Below, in pieces: positions 14,728 through 24,348 of a stretch of DNA of 64,000 nucleotides. The DNA is taken from contig NZ_JAGPXE010000003.1 in the NCBI RefSeq assembly GCF_018070075.1, forward strand, positions 124,001 through 188,000, written 5' to 3'. Position 1 is the first letter of the stretch. Each line of letters begins with the position of its first letter. The notes under the pieces were generated by a model, which worked only from the letters and a program-made list of their open reading frames with translations, did no database searches and was not told the origin of the DNA. The stretch comes from Saccharopolyspora endophytica (GTDB taxonomy: Bacteria; Actinomycetota; Actinomycetes; Mycobacteriales; Pseudonocardiaceae). The translations under genes were made by a program, and so were the position numbers.

Positions 14728-15784
14728 TCGCCTCGGCGATCGCCTTGCCGAGGTCCTCGGTCGTGGCGGTGCCGCCCAGGTCCGGGGTGCGCGGGGCGGT
14801 GGGGTCGCCGAGCACCTGCTCGATCGCGGCCACCACGTCCGCGCCCGCCTCGGTCAGGCCCAGGTGGTCGAGCATCATGCCGACCGACCAGATCTGGCCG
14901 ATCGGGTTGGCGATGCCCTTGCCCGCGATGTCCGGCGCCGAGCCGTGCACCGGCTCGAACGTCGACGGGTAGCGACCCTCCGGGTTGATGTTGCCCGAGG
15001 GAGCGACGCCGATCGTGCCGGTCACGCCCGGACCGAGGTCGGAGAGGATGTCGCCGAAGAGGTTGCTGGCCACCACCACGTCGAAGCGCTCCGGGGTCAT
15101 CACGAACCGCGCGCACAGGATGTCGATGTGGTCCTGGTCCACGCGGATCTCCGGGTACTCCTGGGAGATCTCGGCGAACCGCTCGTCCCAGAACGGCATC
15201 GAGTAGTAGATCCCGTTGGACTTCGTCGCCGAGGTCACGTGCGGTTTCCCGAGCTTGCGGGCCAGGTCGAAGGCGTAGCGCATGATCCGGTCGGTGCCGA
15301 AGCGGGTGAACGACGCGGTCTGCAGCACCGTCTCGCGGTCGGTTCCCTCGTTCTGGCGGCCGCCGAGCTTCGAGTACTCGCCCTCGGTGTTCTCCCGCAC
15401 CACCCAGAAGTCGATGTCGCCGGGCTGCTTGTCGCGCACCGGAGGCGTCACCCCGGGCAGCAGGCGCACCGGGCGCAGGTTGACGTACTGGTCGAACACC
15501 CGGCGGATCGGGATCAGCAGCCCCCACAGCGAGATGTGGTCCGGAACGCCCGGGTAGCCGACCGCGCCCAGCAGGATCGAGTGGTGGTCGCGCAGCCGGT
15601 CGAGGCCGTCCTCGGGCATCATCCGCCCGGTCTTGCGGTAGGTCTCGCAGCTCCAGTCGAAGTGGCGGTGGTCGAACCGCACGCCGTACTTCGCGCCGAT
15701 CACGTCCAGCACGCGCAGCGCTTCGGGCATGACCTCGTTGCCGATGCCGTCGCCGGGCAACACCGCGATCTCGTACTTCTGCAT
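14717..15784 (-). CDS. Tartrate/D-malate-type beta-decarboxylating dehydrogenase
   Basis: The 355-residue protein belongs to the isocitrate/isopropylmalate dehydrogenase family (AVLPGDGIGNEV at the N-terminus; VVRENTEGEYS; SNLFGDILSDLGPGVTGTIG; TFEPVHGSAPDIAGKGIANP). The loop LLIPIRRVFDQYVNLRP and WVVRENTEGEYSKLGG resemble tartrate and D-malate dehydrogenases rather than LeuB. These enzymes oxidise and decarboxylate (hydroxy)malates with NAD+ and a divalent metal. The ATG at 15784 is used, with a GTG 6 bp upstream as an alternative. The gene diverges from the PHP gene. It adds another 2-hydroxyacid-oxidising activity to the island. Confidence 0.85.
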   Translation of the reverse strand: MQKYEIAVLPGDGIGNEVMPEALRVLDVIGAKYGVRFDHRHFDWSCETYRKTGRMMPEDGLDRLRDHHSILLGAVGYPGVPDHISLWGLLIPIRRVFDQYVNLRPVRLLPGVTPPVRDKQPGDIDFWVVRENTEGEYSKLGGRQNEGTDRETVLQTASFTRFGTDRIMRYAFDLARKLGKPHVTSATKSNGIYYSMPFWDERFAEISQEYPEIRVDQDHIDILCARFVMTPERFDVVVASNLFGDILSDLGPGVTGTIGVAPSGNINPEGRYPSTFEPVHGSAPDIAGKGIANPIGQIWSVGMMLDHLGLTEAGADVVAAIEQVLGDPTAPRTPDLGGTATTEDLGKAIAEAING

Positions 15785-15907
15785 GGGCACATCCCGTCGC
15801 AAGGTCGAGCGGACACGTTCGGGTTCATCTAACGCGTGGGGACATCGGCGGGGAAGGGTCGTGCGGCAACGGTGGCGGAGGAGCGCGTCACGGGCTACCA
15901 AGGACGG

Positions 15908-16900
15908 GTGACCGACGACGGCGCGGTCTCGGCGCTGCGCGAGATCGCCTTCTGGCTGGAACGGCAGAACGCGCCCACCTACCGGGTCCGGGCGTTCCGC
16001 CGGGCCGCCGCGGTCGTGTCCGAGACCTCCGACCTGGGCCGGCGGGTCGAGTCCGGCGGGCTCACCGACCTGGAGGGCATCGGCCGCACCACGGCCGCGG
16101 TCATCACCCAGGCCCACCGCGGTGACACCCCCGACTACCTGGTGAAGCTGCGCGACGAGGCCGAGGTCCCCGAGCACGGCGAAACCCTGCGCGCCGCGCT
16201 GCGCGGGGACTGCCACACCCACTCCGACTGGTCCGACGGCGGAAGCCCGATCGCCGAGATGGCCACCACCGCGCGAGAGCTGGGGCACGAGTGGATGGCG
16301 CTGACCGACCACTCGCCCCGGCTCACGGTCGCGCGCGGCCTGTCGGCCGAGCGGCTGCGCGAGCAGCTGGGCGTGGTCGGCGAGCTCAACCGGCGGCTGG
16401 CGCCGTTCCGGATCCTCACCGGCATCGAGGTCGACATCCTCGGTGACGGCAGCCTCGACCAGGACGACGACCTGCTCGCCGAGCTCGACGTCGTGGTGGC
16501 CAGCGTGCACTCGGACCTGCGGATGGCCTCGGGGCCGATGACCCGCCGGATGGTCGCCGCCGCCCGCAACCCGCACGTCGACGTGCTCGGGCACTGCACG
16601 GGCCGGCTCATCGGCGACCGCAAGCGGCCGCAGTCGACCTTCGACGCGCGGGAGGTGTTCACCGCCTGCCGCGACCACGAGGTCGCCGTGGAGATCAACT
16701 CCCGTCCTGACCGGCTCGACCCGCCCCGCGAGCTGCTGGAACTCGCCCGCGACCTCGGCTGCGAGTTCAGCGTCGACTCCGACGCCCACGCCCCCGGCCA
16801 ACTCGACTGGCTGTTCCACGGTTGCGCCCGCGCCGAGGAGTGCGGCATCGGCCCCGACCGCGTCATCAACACCCGCCCGGCAGCGGATGTCGCCGGCTGA
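15908..16900 (+). CDS. PHP domain phosphoesterase with N-terminal helix-hairpin-helix region
   Basis: The ~330-residue protein resembles the C-terminal half of bacterial family X DNA polymerases. An N-terminal helical/HhH part (ALREIAFWLERQNAPTYRVR, then GIGRTTAAVI) is followed by a PHP metal site: DCHTHSDWSDGG, LTDHSPR, GIEVDIL, ASVHSDL, GHCTGR and SDAHAPGQ. These residues bind three metals and hydrolyse phosphoesters. No polymerase domain is present. GTG 15908 gives the usual start about 10 residues before the conserved ALREIAF helix. In-frame GTGs at 15836 and 15872 are alternatives. The role is probably DNA repair or nucleotide phosphate hydrolysis. Confidence 0.75.
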   Translation: MTDDGAVSALREIAFWLERQNAPTYRVRAFRRAAAVVSETSDLGRRVESGGLTDLEGIGRTTAAVITQAHRGDTPDYLVKLRDEAEVPEHGETLRAALRGDCHTHSDWSDGGSPIAEMATTARELGHEWMALTDHSPRLTVARGLSAERLREQLGVVGELNRRLAPFRILTGIEVDILGDGSLDQDDDLLAELDVVVASVHSDLRMASGPMTRRMVAAARNPHVDVLGHCTGRLIGDRKRPQSTFDAREVFTACRDHEVAVEINSRPDRLDPPRELLELARDLGCEFSVDSDAHAPGQLDWLFHGCARAEECGIGPDRVINTRPAADVAG

Positions 16901-17019
16901 AAGTCCCACTTGCGGGGTTCTCGGACGGGCTGTCACCGTACGCGTGAGCCGCCGTTGCGACGAAGCAGCAGGTCCAGGCCCGGTTTTCGGGGCAACGGCA
17001 CGTCGAGAGCGAGGCGCTC

Positions 17020-17974
17020 ATGCCGGCCACCGAACACGCCACCCCCACCCGGCCAGGCCCCCACGGGCCGCAGAACCTCGAACGCTTCCGCGCGGACGTC
17101 GCGCGCATCATCGACGACTACCCGCACCAGCCGGTGTTCCCGCTGTACGTGGAGCTGCGGGACCTGCGCGACAGGGCGATGAAGGTGCTGGAACGGCGGG
17201 TGCCCGCCGACCACGCCCGCGACTGGTTCCACACCACCGGCCTGGTGTGCGCGGCGATGGCCAACGCCGCCTTCGACCTCGGGCACCCGGTGGCGGCCGA
17301 AACCCGATGCGCTGCGCTGCTGGATCCGGGGCACGCAGAGCCTGGTGGCCTACTGGGACGACCGCTGTCGAGACTCCGTCGAGCTCGCCCAGGACGGGTT
17401 GCGCCACCATCCCGAATCCGGCACCGCCATGGTGCGGCTGGCGGCCGTGGAGGCCCGCGCGCAGGCGCGGCTGGGCGACGCCCACGCCGCCGAACGCGCC
17501 CTGACCCGCGCCGAGGAAGCCCGCGAGCAGGTCGTGGAGGCCGACGACCCGGCCGGGCTGATGGAGTTCCCGGTCGCCAAGCAGTACGGCTACGCCTCCT
17601 CGACCGCGCTGTGGCTCGGTGGCCAGGTGGGCCTCGCACGCGCCGAGCGCGACGCGATCACCGCCATCGCCGGTTACGCGCAGGAACCCGCCGAGCGGCA
17701 GCGCATCGGCGAGCTGTGCCTCGCGCGGCTGGACCTGGCCGCCGCTCGGCTGCGAGGCGGGGAGCTCGACGGAGCCGTCGAGCAGGTCGACCTGGTGCTG
17801 GTCGCGGCCGCCGCGCGACGGACCGAAGCCGTGCTGCGGCGACTGCGGCGGCTCGGCAAGGCGCTGGAGCGCACGCCGCTGCAGGCGGCCCCGGCTGCGG
17901 TGGAACTGCGCGAGAAGATCGGCTCGTTCTGCGCGGCCCGAGGGGTGTCCCCACTGGTCGGGCAACCTCGTTGA
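17020..17974 (+). pseudogene. TPR-type protein interrupted by a frameshift
   Basis: Two frames make one protein. Frame 1 from ATG 17020 encodes FHTTGLVCAAMANAAFDLGH up to about 17305. Frame 2 then continues as ALRCWIRGTQSLVAYWDD and runs to the stop at 17974 through repeated helical pairs (GTAMVRLAAVEARAQARLGD). The combination matches the C-terminal TPR-like half of actinobacterial XRE-type regulators, without their N-terminal helix-turn-helix. A one-base insertion (or two-base loss) near 17300-17312, around GAAACCCGATG, would explain the break. It could be a real decay event, a sequencing error or, less likely, programmed frameshifting. Confidence 0.7.
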
Positions 17975-18002
17975 AGCTTGAAGTTCTGTTAGGCTCTGGG
18001 TC

Positions 18003-18488
18003 GTGAGTGACACGCGCTGGTTGAGCGACCACGAGCAGCGCGCCTGGCGGAAGCTGGCCGCCCTGATGGCGGTCGTGCCGGCCGCTCTGGACGCGCAGCT
18101 GCAGCGCGACGCCGGACTGACGATGTTCGGCTACTGGGTGCTGGCGATGCTCTCGGAGGCGCCCGGGCACCAGCTGCGGATGAGCCACCTCGCGCAGCAG
18201 TCCAACGCCTCGGCCTCGCGCGTCTCGCACGTGGTGTCGCGGCTGGAGAAGCAGGGCTACGTCGCCCGCCGCAAGGCCGAGGACGACGCGCGCGGCAGCA
18301 TCGCCGAGCTCACCGACGCCGGGATGGCCAAGGTCGTCGCCTCCGCCCCCGGCCACGTCGAGCAGGTCCGCTCGCTGATCATGGACGGTCTCGACGAGGA
18401 CCAGGTCCGGAGCCTCGACGAGCTCTGCAGCGCACTGCTCGCCCAGGTCGATCCGGGCGGAACCCTCTCGGTGGCCCCGCCCGGCTGA
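18003..18488 (+). CDS. MarR family regulator
   Basis: The 161-residue protein has the MarR winged helix: QLRMSHLAQQSNASASRVSH as the helix-turn-helix and GYVARRKAEDDARGSIAELT as the wing with the conserved D-R pair. Members bind small phenolic or drug-like ligands and repress nearby genes, often exporters. The GTG start follows TAGGCT (17990-17995) by only 7 nt, which would fit a leaderless transcript. It is convergent with an ABC exporter 7 bp downstream, a possible target. Confidence 0.85.
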   Translation: MSDTRWLSDHEQRAWRKLAALMAVVPAALDAQLQRDAGLTMFGYWVLAMLSEAPGHQLRMSHLAQQSNASASRVSHVVSRLEKQGYVARRKAEDDARGSIAELTDAGMAKVVASAPGHVEQVRSLIMDGLDEDQVRSLDELCSALLAQVDPGGTLSVAPPG

Positions 18489-18495
18489 CCCGGCC

Positions 18496-20373
18496 TCAGG
18501 CCGCTTCGTCGGAGTCCGACTGCGGGGCGAACTGCGTGCGGTACAGCTCCGCGTAGTGACCACCTCGGGCGAGCAGCTCCTCGTGGGTGCCCTCCTCGGC
18601 GATCGTGCCGCCGTCGATCACCAGGATCCGGTCGGCCTCCCGGATGGTCGCCAGGCGGTGGGCGATGACCAGCGCCGTGCGACCCGACAGCGCGGTGGCC
18701 AGCGCCCGCTGCACCGCCGCCTCCGACTCCGAGTCGAGGTGGGCGGTGGCCTCGTCGAGCACCACGATCGGCGGCGCCTTGAGCAGCAGCCGCGCGATCG
18801 CCAGTCGCTGCTTCTCACCTCCCGAGAGCCGGTGCCCGCGATCGCCGACCACCGTGTCCAGCCCGTCGGGCAAGCTCTCGATCAGCTCGCCCAGCTGCGC
18901 GGTCCGCAGCGCCTCGACGAGCTCGTCCTCGGTGGCCTCCGGGCGGGCGAAGGCGAGGTTCTCCCGGATCGTGTCGTGGAACAGGTGGGCGTCCTGGGTG
19001 ACCACCCCGACGTGCTCGTACAGCGACGCCAGCGACGCCTCCCGCACGTCGATCCCGCCGATGCGCACCGCGCCCGCGTTGACGTCGTAGAGCCGACCGG
19101 CCAGGTTCGTGATGGTCGTCTTGCCCGCACCGGAGTGACCGACCAGCGCGATCGTCTGACCCGGTCGAGCGCGGAAGCTGATGTCGTGCAGCACGGGGTG
19201 GGCGGGGGAGTTGTCGGCCCGCGCCACCGACTCCAGCGACGCCAGCGACACCTCGCTGGAAGCGGGGTAGCGGAACGACACCTGGTCGAACTCGACGTCG
19301 GAGGCCCCGGCGGGCAGCTCCCGGGCGTCGGGCTTCTCGGTGATCATCGGCTTGAGGTCCAGCACCTCGAAGACCCGGTCGAAGCTCACCAGCGCCGTCA
19401 TGATGTCCACGTGGACGTTCGACAGCGCGGTCAGCGGTCCGTAGAGCCGGTTGAGCAGCGTCGCCAGCGCCACCAGCGTGCCCAGCTGGAACGCCCCGGC
19501 CAGCACCAGGCCGCCGCCCAGGCCGTAGACCACGGCGGTGGCCAACGCCGCCAGCAGCGTCAGCGCCACCATGAACACCCGGCTGTACATCGCCGAGATG
19601 ATGCCCATGTCGCGGACCTTCTCGGCGCGGCGGGCGAAGCGGTCGGACTCCTCGTCCGCGCGGCCGTAGAGCTTGGCCAGCATCGCCCCGGACACCCCGA
19701 AGCGCTCGGTCATCAGCGAGCTCATCTCGGCGTCGAGCTGCATCTGCTCGCGGGTGATGCGCTGGAGCTTGCGACCCACCCAGCGCACCGGCAGCAGGAA
19801 CAGCGGCAGCATGACCAGCGAGATCACCGTGATCTGCCAGGACAGCGTGAACATGGTGGCCAGCACGAGGACCAGGCTCAGCACGTTGGACACCACCGAC
19901 GACAACGTCGAGGTCAGCGCACGCTGCGCGCCGATGACGTCGTTGTTGAGCCTGCTGACCAGAGCCCCGGTCTGGGCGCGCACGAAGAACGCCACCGGCA
20001 TCCGCTGGACGTGGTCGAAGACCTCCCGGCGCAGGTCGTAGATCAGGCCCTCGCCGAGGCGCGCGGAGTACCAGCGCTGGGCGAGGCTCATCGCCGCCTC
20101 CAGCACGGCGACCGCGGCCACCCCCAGCGCCAGCCACACCACCAGCGAGAAGTTCCGGGGCACGATGCCGTCGTCGATGATGGCCTTGAACAGCAGCGGG
20201 TTGACCACCCCGAGCACGGCGGCCAGCGCGACCAGCACCAGGAACGGCACGATGTCGCGCACGTAGGGCCGGGCGTAGCCGGCGATGCGGCGCAGCAGGC
20301 CGGCGGACAGGCGTTGCCGGGTGACGGACTTGTCGCTCGCGAACGAGCGCATCGTCGACCAGTTGGCGTTCAC
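18496..20373 (-). CDS. ABC exporter, fused membrane and ATPase domains
   Basis: The 625-residue protein has six membrane helices in the first ~330 residues, then an ATPase domain. That domain has Walker A GHSGAGKTT, signature LSGGEKQRLAIARL, Walker B IVVLDEATAHLD and switch AHRLATIREAD. It is a type IV half-transporter working as a homodimer, or with a partner not seen here, exporting lipids, drugs or peptides. The GTG start at 20373 has AAGGACC upstream. It ends 7 bp from the convergent marR gene. Confidence 0.9.
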   Translation of the reverse strand: MNANWSTMRSFASDKSVTRQRLSAGLLRRIAGYARPYVRDIVPFLVLVALAAVLGVVNPLLFKAIIDDGIVPRNFSLVVWLALGVAAVAVLEAAMSLAQRWYSARLGEGLIYDLRREVFDHVQRMPVAFFVRAQTGALVSRLNNDVIGAQRALTSTLSSVVSNVLSLVLVLATMFTLSWQITVISLVMLPLFLLPVRWVGRKLQRITREQMQLDAEMSSLMTERFGVSGAMLAKLYGRADEESDRFARRAEKVRDMGIISAMYSRVFMVALTLLAALATAVVYGLGGGLVLAGAFQLGTLVALATLLNRLYGPLTALSNVHVDIMTALVSFDRVFEVLDLKPMITEKPDARELPAGASDVEFDQVSFRYPASSEVSLASLESVARADNSPAHPVLHDISFRARPGQTIALVGHSGAGKTTITNLAGRLYDVNAGAVRIGGIDVREASLASLYEHVGVVTQDAHLFHDTIRENLAFARPEATEDELVEALRTAQLGELIESLPDGLDTVVGDRGHRLSGGEKQRLAIARLLLKAPPIVVLDEATAHLDSESEAAVQRALATALSGRTALVIAHRLATIREADRILVIDGGTIAEEGTHEELLARGGHYAELYRTQFAPQSDSDEAA

Positions 20374-20555
20374 TTGGTGGTCCTTCGTGACGTGGTGGTG
20401 CTCAGCGGTTCGGGTGACTACATCCTCGGACTTCGTGCTAGGTGGAAGTCAATGCGCCTCCCGGATGTTCCCCGCGCACCGCCAAGCGGACAGTTGGGCA
20501 CCACAACGATTCGGCCACATCCCGCGTCCGATCGATGCGCCCGGAGAGGTTGATC

Positions 20556-21383
20556 TTGAACGATGGGCGTGCACTGCGCGGAGTGCCGCCCCTGGACACC
20601 TTCCGGAGTGCGGCGAGCTCGGCGAACCCGGTCTGGCTGGTGAAGGAGAACGACCACGTGGTGAAGGGCGCGGCCAGGGACGGTCGAATCGTCGCGGAGC
20701 TCGACGGCACGCGACTTCCGCTGCGCATCGCGGACCGGTTCTTCCTCGCAGCGCACAGCGGGGAGAGTCGCATCTCCCCGCGGATCGACGGGGAACTGCT
20801 GGCGCTGGGCTGCGCCGGCGGTCTGCTGGCGGAGCTGCTCGTCGAGGAGGAGATCGCCCTGACCCCCGACGTGCGGCCCAGCGGCAACGGGCGCTGCCCG
20901 GACTTCCTGTCCTGGACGGTGCTGCGCGAGATCCGCCGCGAGTCCGGGCACGACCTGAACACCTGGCTGGAGTACCTGGCGCAGACCGCGGTGGAGAAGG
21001 TGCGGTGCAGGCTGGTCCTGGTCGACGTCCTGCGCGAGGTCCCGGTGTCGGGCGGGCTGCGCGGCGGTTCGGCCGCGGCGTGGCGCATCGCCGACGACCA
21101 CCGCGGGAACACCACCGCCGACCTCGAAGAGCTGTTCACCGGAACCGAGACCGCCACCGGCAACGGCGTGATCACCGTGCCCGAACGGCTCGCCGAGATC
21201 ACCTTCGCCCTGCTGGTCCGCGAGACCGGGGCGCTGCGGCACCTGCGTCTGTCCAAACAGGCGCAGCGCCAGGGTGATTTCCGCATGGACTCGTGGGAAT
21301 CGCTGCTGCCCGGCACGTTGCGCAGCCTGGTGCACGAGATCGCCGTCGCACGCGGGAGATCTGCCATCACCCCACGCCACTGA
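20556..21383 (+). CDS. GPP34 (GOLPH3-like) family protein
   Basis: The ~275-residue product contains the GPP34 pattern: an N-terminal ADRFFLAAHSGESR, a helical GCAGGLLAELLVEEEIALTPD, a central region with RCRLVLVDVLREVPV, and late ITVPERLAEITFALLVRETG. GPP34 proteins bind phosphoinositides in eukaryotes. In actinobacteria they are peripheral membrane proteins of uncertain role. The TTG at 20556 is chosen because GGAGAGG (20543-20549) lies 6 nt upstream; an ATG at 20535 is in frame. An extra ~50 residues precede the usual family start. It is followed 22 bp later by the APC permease gene, likely the same transcript. Confidence 0.6.
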   Translation: MNDGRALRGVPPLDTFRSAASSANPVWLVKENDHVVKGAARDGRIVAELDGTRLPLRIADRFFLAAHSGESRISPRIDGELLALGCAGGLLAELLVEEEIALTPDVRPSGNGRCPDFLSWTVLREIRRESGHDLNTWLEYLAQTAVEKVRCRLVLVDVLREVPVSGGLRGGSAAAWRIADDHRGNTTADLEELFTGTETATGNGVITVPERLAEITFALLVRETGALRHLRLSKQAQRQGDFRMDSWESLLPGTLRSLVHEIAVARGRSAITPRH

Positions 21384-21405
21384 GAAGATCCGAGGAGCGC
21401 GACAC

Positions 21406-22884
21406 TTGCCATCTTCGAACGTCTCGGCGGCACTGGCCGGATCCAGGCTGGGCGTGCTGTCGATCGTGTTCTTCACGGTGGCCGCCGGCGCCCCCGCCAC
21501 CATCGTCGGCGGTGTCTCCGTCAGCGGATTCGCCGTGGCCGGAACGCCCGGCGTGCCGCTGGGCTACCTGGCGATGGCGCTGGTCGTGGGGGCGTTCGCC
21601 ATCGGCTACGTGACCATGTCCCGGCACGTCGACAACGCGGGCGCCTTCTACGCCTACATCGCCAAGGGGCTCGGCGGTGCCACCGGAACCGGGGCCGGGG
21701 CGGTCGCCGTGGTGTCCTACCTGATGATCCTCGCCGGGCTGGTCGGCGGGTTCGGCGTCGGCGCAGCGGATTTCGCCGAGCGGCTCACCGGCCTCGCGGT
21801 GGCCTGGTGGTGGTTCTCGGCGGCCGCGATCCTGCTGGTCGCGACCCTGGGGGTGCAGCGCATCGACGTCAACGGGCGGGTGCTCGCCCTGCTGCTGCTG
21901 GCCGAGGTGACGGTGCTGCTGGTCTTCGACGTGGCGTTCGTGGCCGCACCCGCCCCCGGCGGCGTCGGGTTCGGCTCGCTCGACCCCGCGGAGCTGGTGA
22001 TCGGTTCGACCGGGTCGATCCTGCTGATCGCCTTCACCGGCTTCATCGGCTTCGCCAACCTCACCGTGCTGGCCCAGCAGGCGCGCGACCCGCGCACCGT
22101 CATCCGCGCGGCCTTCCTGTCGCTGCTGGTCATCAGCGCGCTGTTCACGGCCTCCACCTGGGCGATCACCGAGGCCGCCGGGCCGGGCGAAGTGGTGGCC
22201 GCCGCCGACCGGCACTCCACGCGCCTGCTGTTCGTCCTGGCCGCCGACCGCCTCCCGGCCGCGATCGTCGACCTGGGCAACGCCCTCTACCTGACCTCGC
22301 TGTTCGCCGCGGCTCTGGCCTTCCACCACGTGTGCGCCCGCTACCTGTTCGCCCTCGGCCGGGAGGGGATCGGCCCGGCGTGGTGGGCGCGGACGAGCAC
22401 CCGCACCGCCGCGCCGGTCGCCGGATCGCTGATCGCGACCGGAGCGGCGAGCGTCGCGGTGCTGGCCACGGGGGTGCTGGGGCTGGACCCGGCCGTGCAC
22501 CTGTTCTTCTGGGGTGCCACGACCGGTGCGCTGGGCGTGCTGCTGCTGGTGCTGCTGACCTCGATCGCCGTCGTCGGCTACTTCCGCCGCGTCGGCGGGA
22601 ACGGCTACGGCGCGTGGCCCACCACGATCGCGCCCACCGGGGCATCGGTTCTGCTGGCTGTCGTGCTGGTGCTGGCGGTCTCCTCCTACGACACCACGCT
22701 GGGCGTCGGTCCGGGACACGCGCTGGGCTGGGTGGTTCCGTCGGGCCTGGCGGTGGTCTTCACGCTCGGCCTGGTCTGGGGCGTGGTGCTCAAGCGCGCC
22801 AGACCGGAGGTCTACGCGCGCATCGGACTCGGCGCGCGGGCGACCGTGGTGCGCATCGGTCCGGAGGAGCTGGTCGGTCGTTGA
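21406..22884 (+). CDS. APC superfamily amino acid permease
   Basis: The 492-residue protein has about twelve hydrophobic helices with APC features in the first helix (SIVFFTVAAGAPATIVGG) and later GFIGFANLTVLAQQARDPRT and HHVCARYLFALGREG. It would import an amino acid or amine by proton symport. The TTG start at 21406 has GAGGAG (21392-21397) 8 nt away. The preceding gene ends 22 bp upstream. Substrate not visible. Confidence 0.85.
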   Translation: MPSSNVSAALAGSRLGVLSIVFFTVAAGAPATIVGGVSVSGFAVAGTPGVPLGYLAMALVVGAFAIGYVTMSRHVDNAGAFYAYIAKGLGGATGTGAGAVAVVSYLMILAGLVGGFGVGAADFAERLTGLAVAWWWFSAAAILLVATLGVQRIDVNGRVLALLLLAEVTVLLVFDVAFVAAPAPGGVGFGSLDPAELVIGSTGSILLIAFTGFIGFANLTVLAQQARDPRTVIRAAFLSLLVISALFTASTWAITEAAGPGEVVAAADRHSTRLLFVLAADRLPAAIVDLGNALYLTSLFAAALAFHHVCARYLFALGREGIGPAWWARTSTRTAAPVAGSLIATGAASVAVLATGVLGLDPAVHLFFWGATTGALGVLLLVLLTSIAVVGYFRRVGGNGYGAWPTTIAPTGASVLLAVVLVLAVSSYDTTLGVGPGHALGWVVPSGLAVVFTLGLVWGVVLKRARPEVYARIGLGARATVVRIGPEELVGR

Positions 22885-22937
22885 CCGGCGGTCGCGGCAG
22901 GGCACCCGGCTCCGTGCCCTGCCGTGGCGACGAGGCG

Positions 22938-23150
22938 TCAGGTTTCGGCACCCGTGTAGCGGAACTCCCAGGTTCCATCACCGTTCTTGCCCGCGCGCTC
23001 GTAGATCAGCCGCGGTGGCACGGCCTCCGGATTGCGCGCGCGAGCGGGAAGGGTGATGCGCGGGATCGGTTTGCCCGATGAATCGGCCGAAACGGTCAGC
23101 TCCTGACCGTCCTGCGGCCCACCGCGGAGCCGGACCCGGATGTCTGGCAC
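22938..23150 (-). CDS. Small hypothetical protein (70 aa)
   Basis: The 70-residue product starts with VPDIRVRLRGGPQDGQELTV and ends YERAGKNGDGTWEFRYTGAE. The GGPxDGQ opening followed by a Pro/Arg-rich middle and an aromatic YxY-like end recurs in small actinobacterial and phage hypothetical proteins of unknown role. The GTG at 23150 has GAAGGAAAGGGG upstream. No function can be given. Confidence 0.6.
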   Translation of the reverse strand: MPDIRVRLRGGPQDGQELTVSADSSGKPIPRITLPARARNPEAVPPRLIYERAGKNGDGTWEFRYTGAET

Positions 23151-23312
23151 GGCGACCCCTTTCCTTCTCCCAAAGACGCGAGGACAACGACATCGGCTAG
23201 GACCCGCGCACCCGTGGCCCGGTTCCCGCAGTCACTTGATCGTGTGGGCGAGGAGATCATCCCGTCACCAGATCCAGGAGCTCACACCGGTACATCCTGG
23301 TAGAAACGATGG

Positions 23313-24344
23313 ATGAACGTAGCACGAACGGTGCGATTGACCTTCCCCGCCGGTGCGGTCGAATCCGACACGCACGTCAACCTCTCGGCGGTCCGCACCG
23401 ACGGTGAGCACCTGTGGATCGCCGGCGACGAGACGGCCACGGTCGAACGGCTCACCTGCGACGACCCCGGCAAGCCCACCGAGTACCGGGAACACGTGAG
23501 CTTCCCGCTCGCCGACGTCGTCGACCTGCCCGGTGAGGCCGACGAGGAGGTCGACGTCGAGGGGATCTCCCGCAACGGACCGTTCCTGTGGGTGGTGGGG
23601 TCGCACAGCGCCAAGCGGCGCAAGATCAAGTCGCACCACTCCGACGCCAAGGCCGCCAAGCGCCTCGCCTCCGTCAGCGCCGAACCGAGCCGCCGGGTGC
23701 TCGCCCGCATCGCCCTGTCCGACGACGTGCCTGCCGAACGCACCCCGGAGGGCGCCCGCAGCGCCGGCCTCGGCAGGGGAGGGCTGTTCGCGCTGCTGGC
23801 CGACGACGACCACCTGGCGCCGTTCCTCACCATCCCGGGCAAGGACAACGGGCTCGACGTCGAAGGCATCGCGGTGCACGGGGAACCCGGCGAGGAGCGC
23901 GTCTACCTCGGACTGCGCGGTCCGGTGCTGCGCGGCTGGGCGGTGGTGCTGCTGCTGGAACCCCGCGAGGACGACGGGGAGCTGGAGCTGCGCAAGCTCA
24001 ACGGCCACCGCTACGCCAAGATCTTCCTCGACCTCGACGGTCTGGGCATCCGCGACATGTGCGTGCACGGCGACGACCTGCTGCTGCTGGCCGGGCCCTC
24101 GATGGATCTCGACGGCCCGGTCCGCGTCTACCGCTGGCCGGGCGCGGCCACCCTCGACGCCGCCGACGTCGTCCACCGCGGCGAACTGCACCGCGAGCTC
24201 GACCTGCCGCACGGCGAGGGCGACGACCACGCCGAGGGGATCGCGCTACTGCCCTCCGGTGAGCTCCTCGTCGTCTACGACAGCCCAGCACCGCACCGGC
24301 TGGAGGAGCCGGGCGCGGTGCTGGCCGACGTCGTCCCGCTCTGA
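23313..24344 (+). CDS. DUF3616 domain protein
   Basis: The 343-residue protein shows repeating beta-propeller-like segments (NLSAVRTDGEHLWIAGDE, VDVEGISRNGPFLWVVGSHS, GLDVEGIAVHGE, HAEGIALLPSGELLVVYD) typical of DUF3616. These proteins resemble secreted phytase- or SdiA-regulated-type propellers, but this one has no signal peptide. The repeated D-x-E-G motif may bind calcium. Start ATG 23313. It is convergent with lutC (4 bp apart). Function unknown. Confidence 0.75.
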   Translation: MNVARTVRLTFPAGAVESDTHVNLSAVRTDGEHLWIAGDETATVERLTCDDPGKPTEYREHVSFPLADVVDLPGEADEEVDVEGISRNGPFLWVVGSHSAKRRKIKSHHSDAKAAKRLASVSAEPSRRVLARIALSDDVPAERTPEGARSAGLGRGGLFALLADDDHLAPFLTIPGKDNGLDVEGIAVHGEPGEERVYLGLRGPVLRGWAVVLLLEPREDDGELELRKLNGHRYAKIFLDLDGLGIRDMCVHGDDLLLLAGPSMDLDGPVRVYRWPGAATLDAADVVHRGELHRELDLPHGEGDDHAEGIALLPSGELLVVYDSPAPHRLEEPGAVLADVVPL

Positions 24345-24348
24345 CCGG

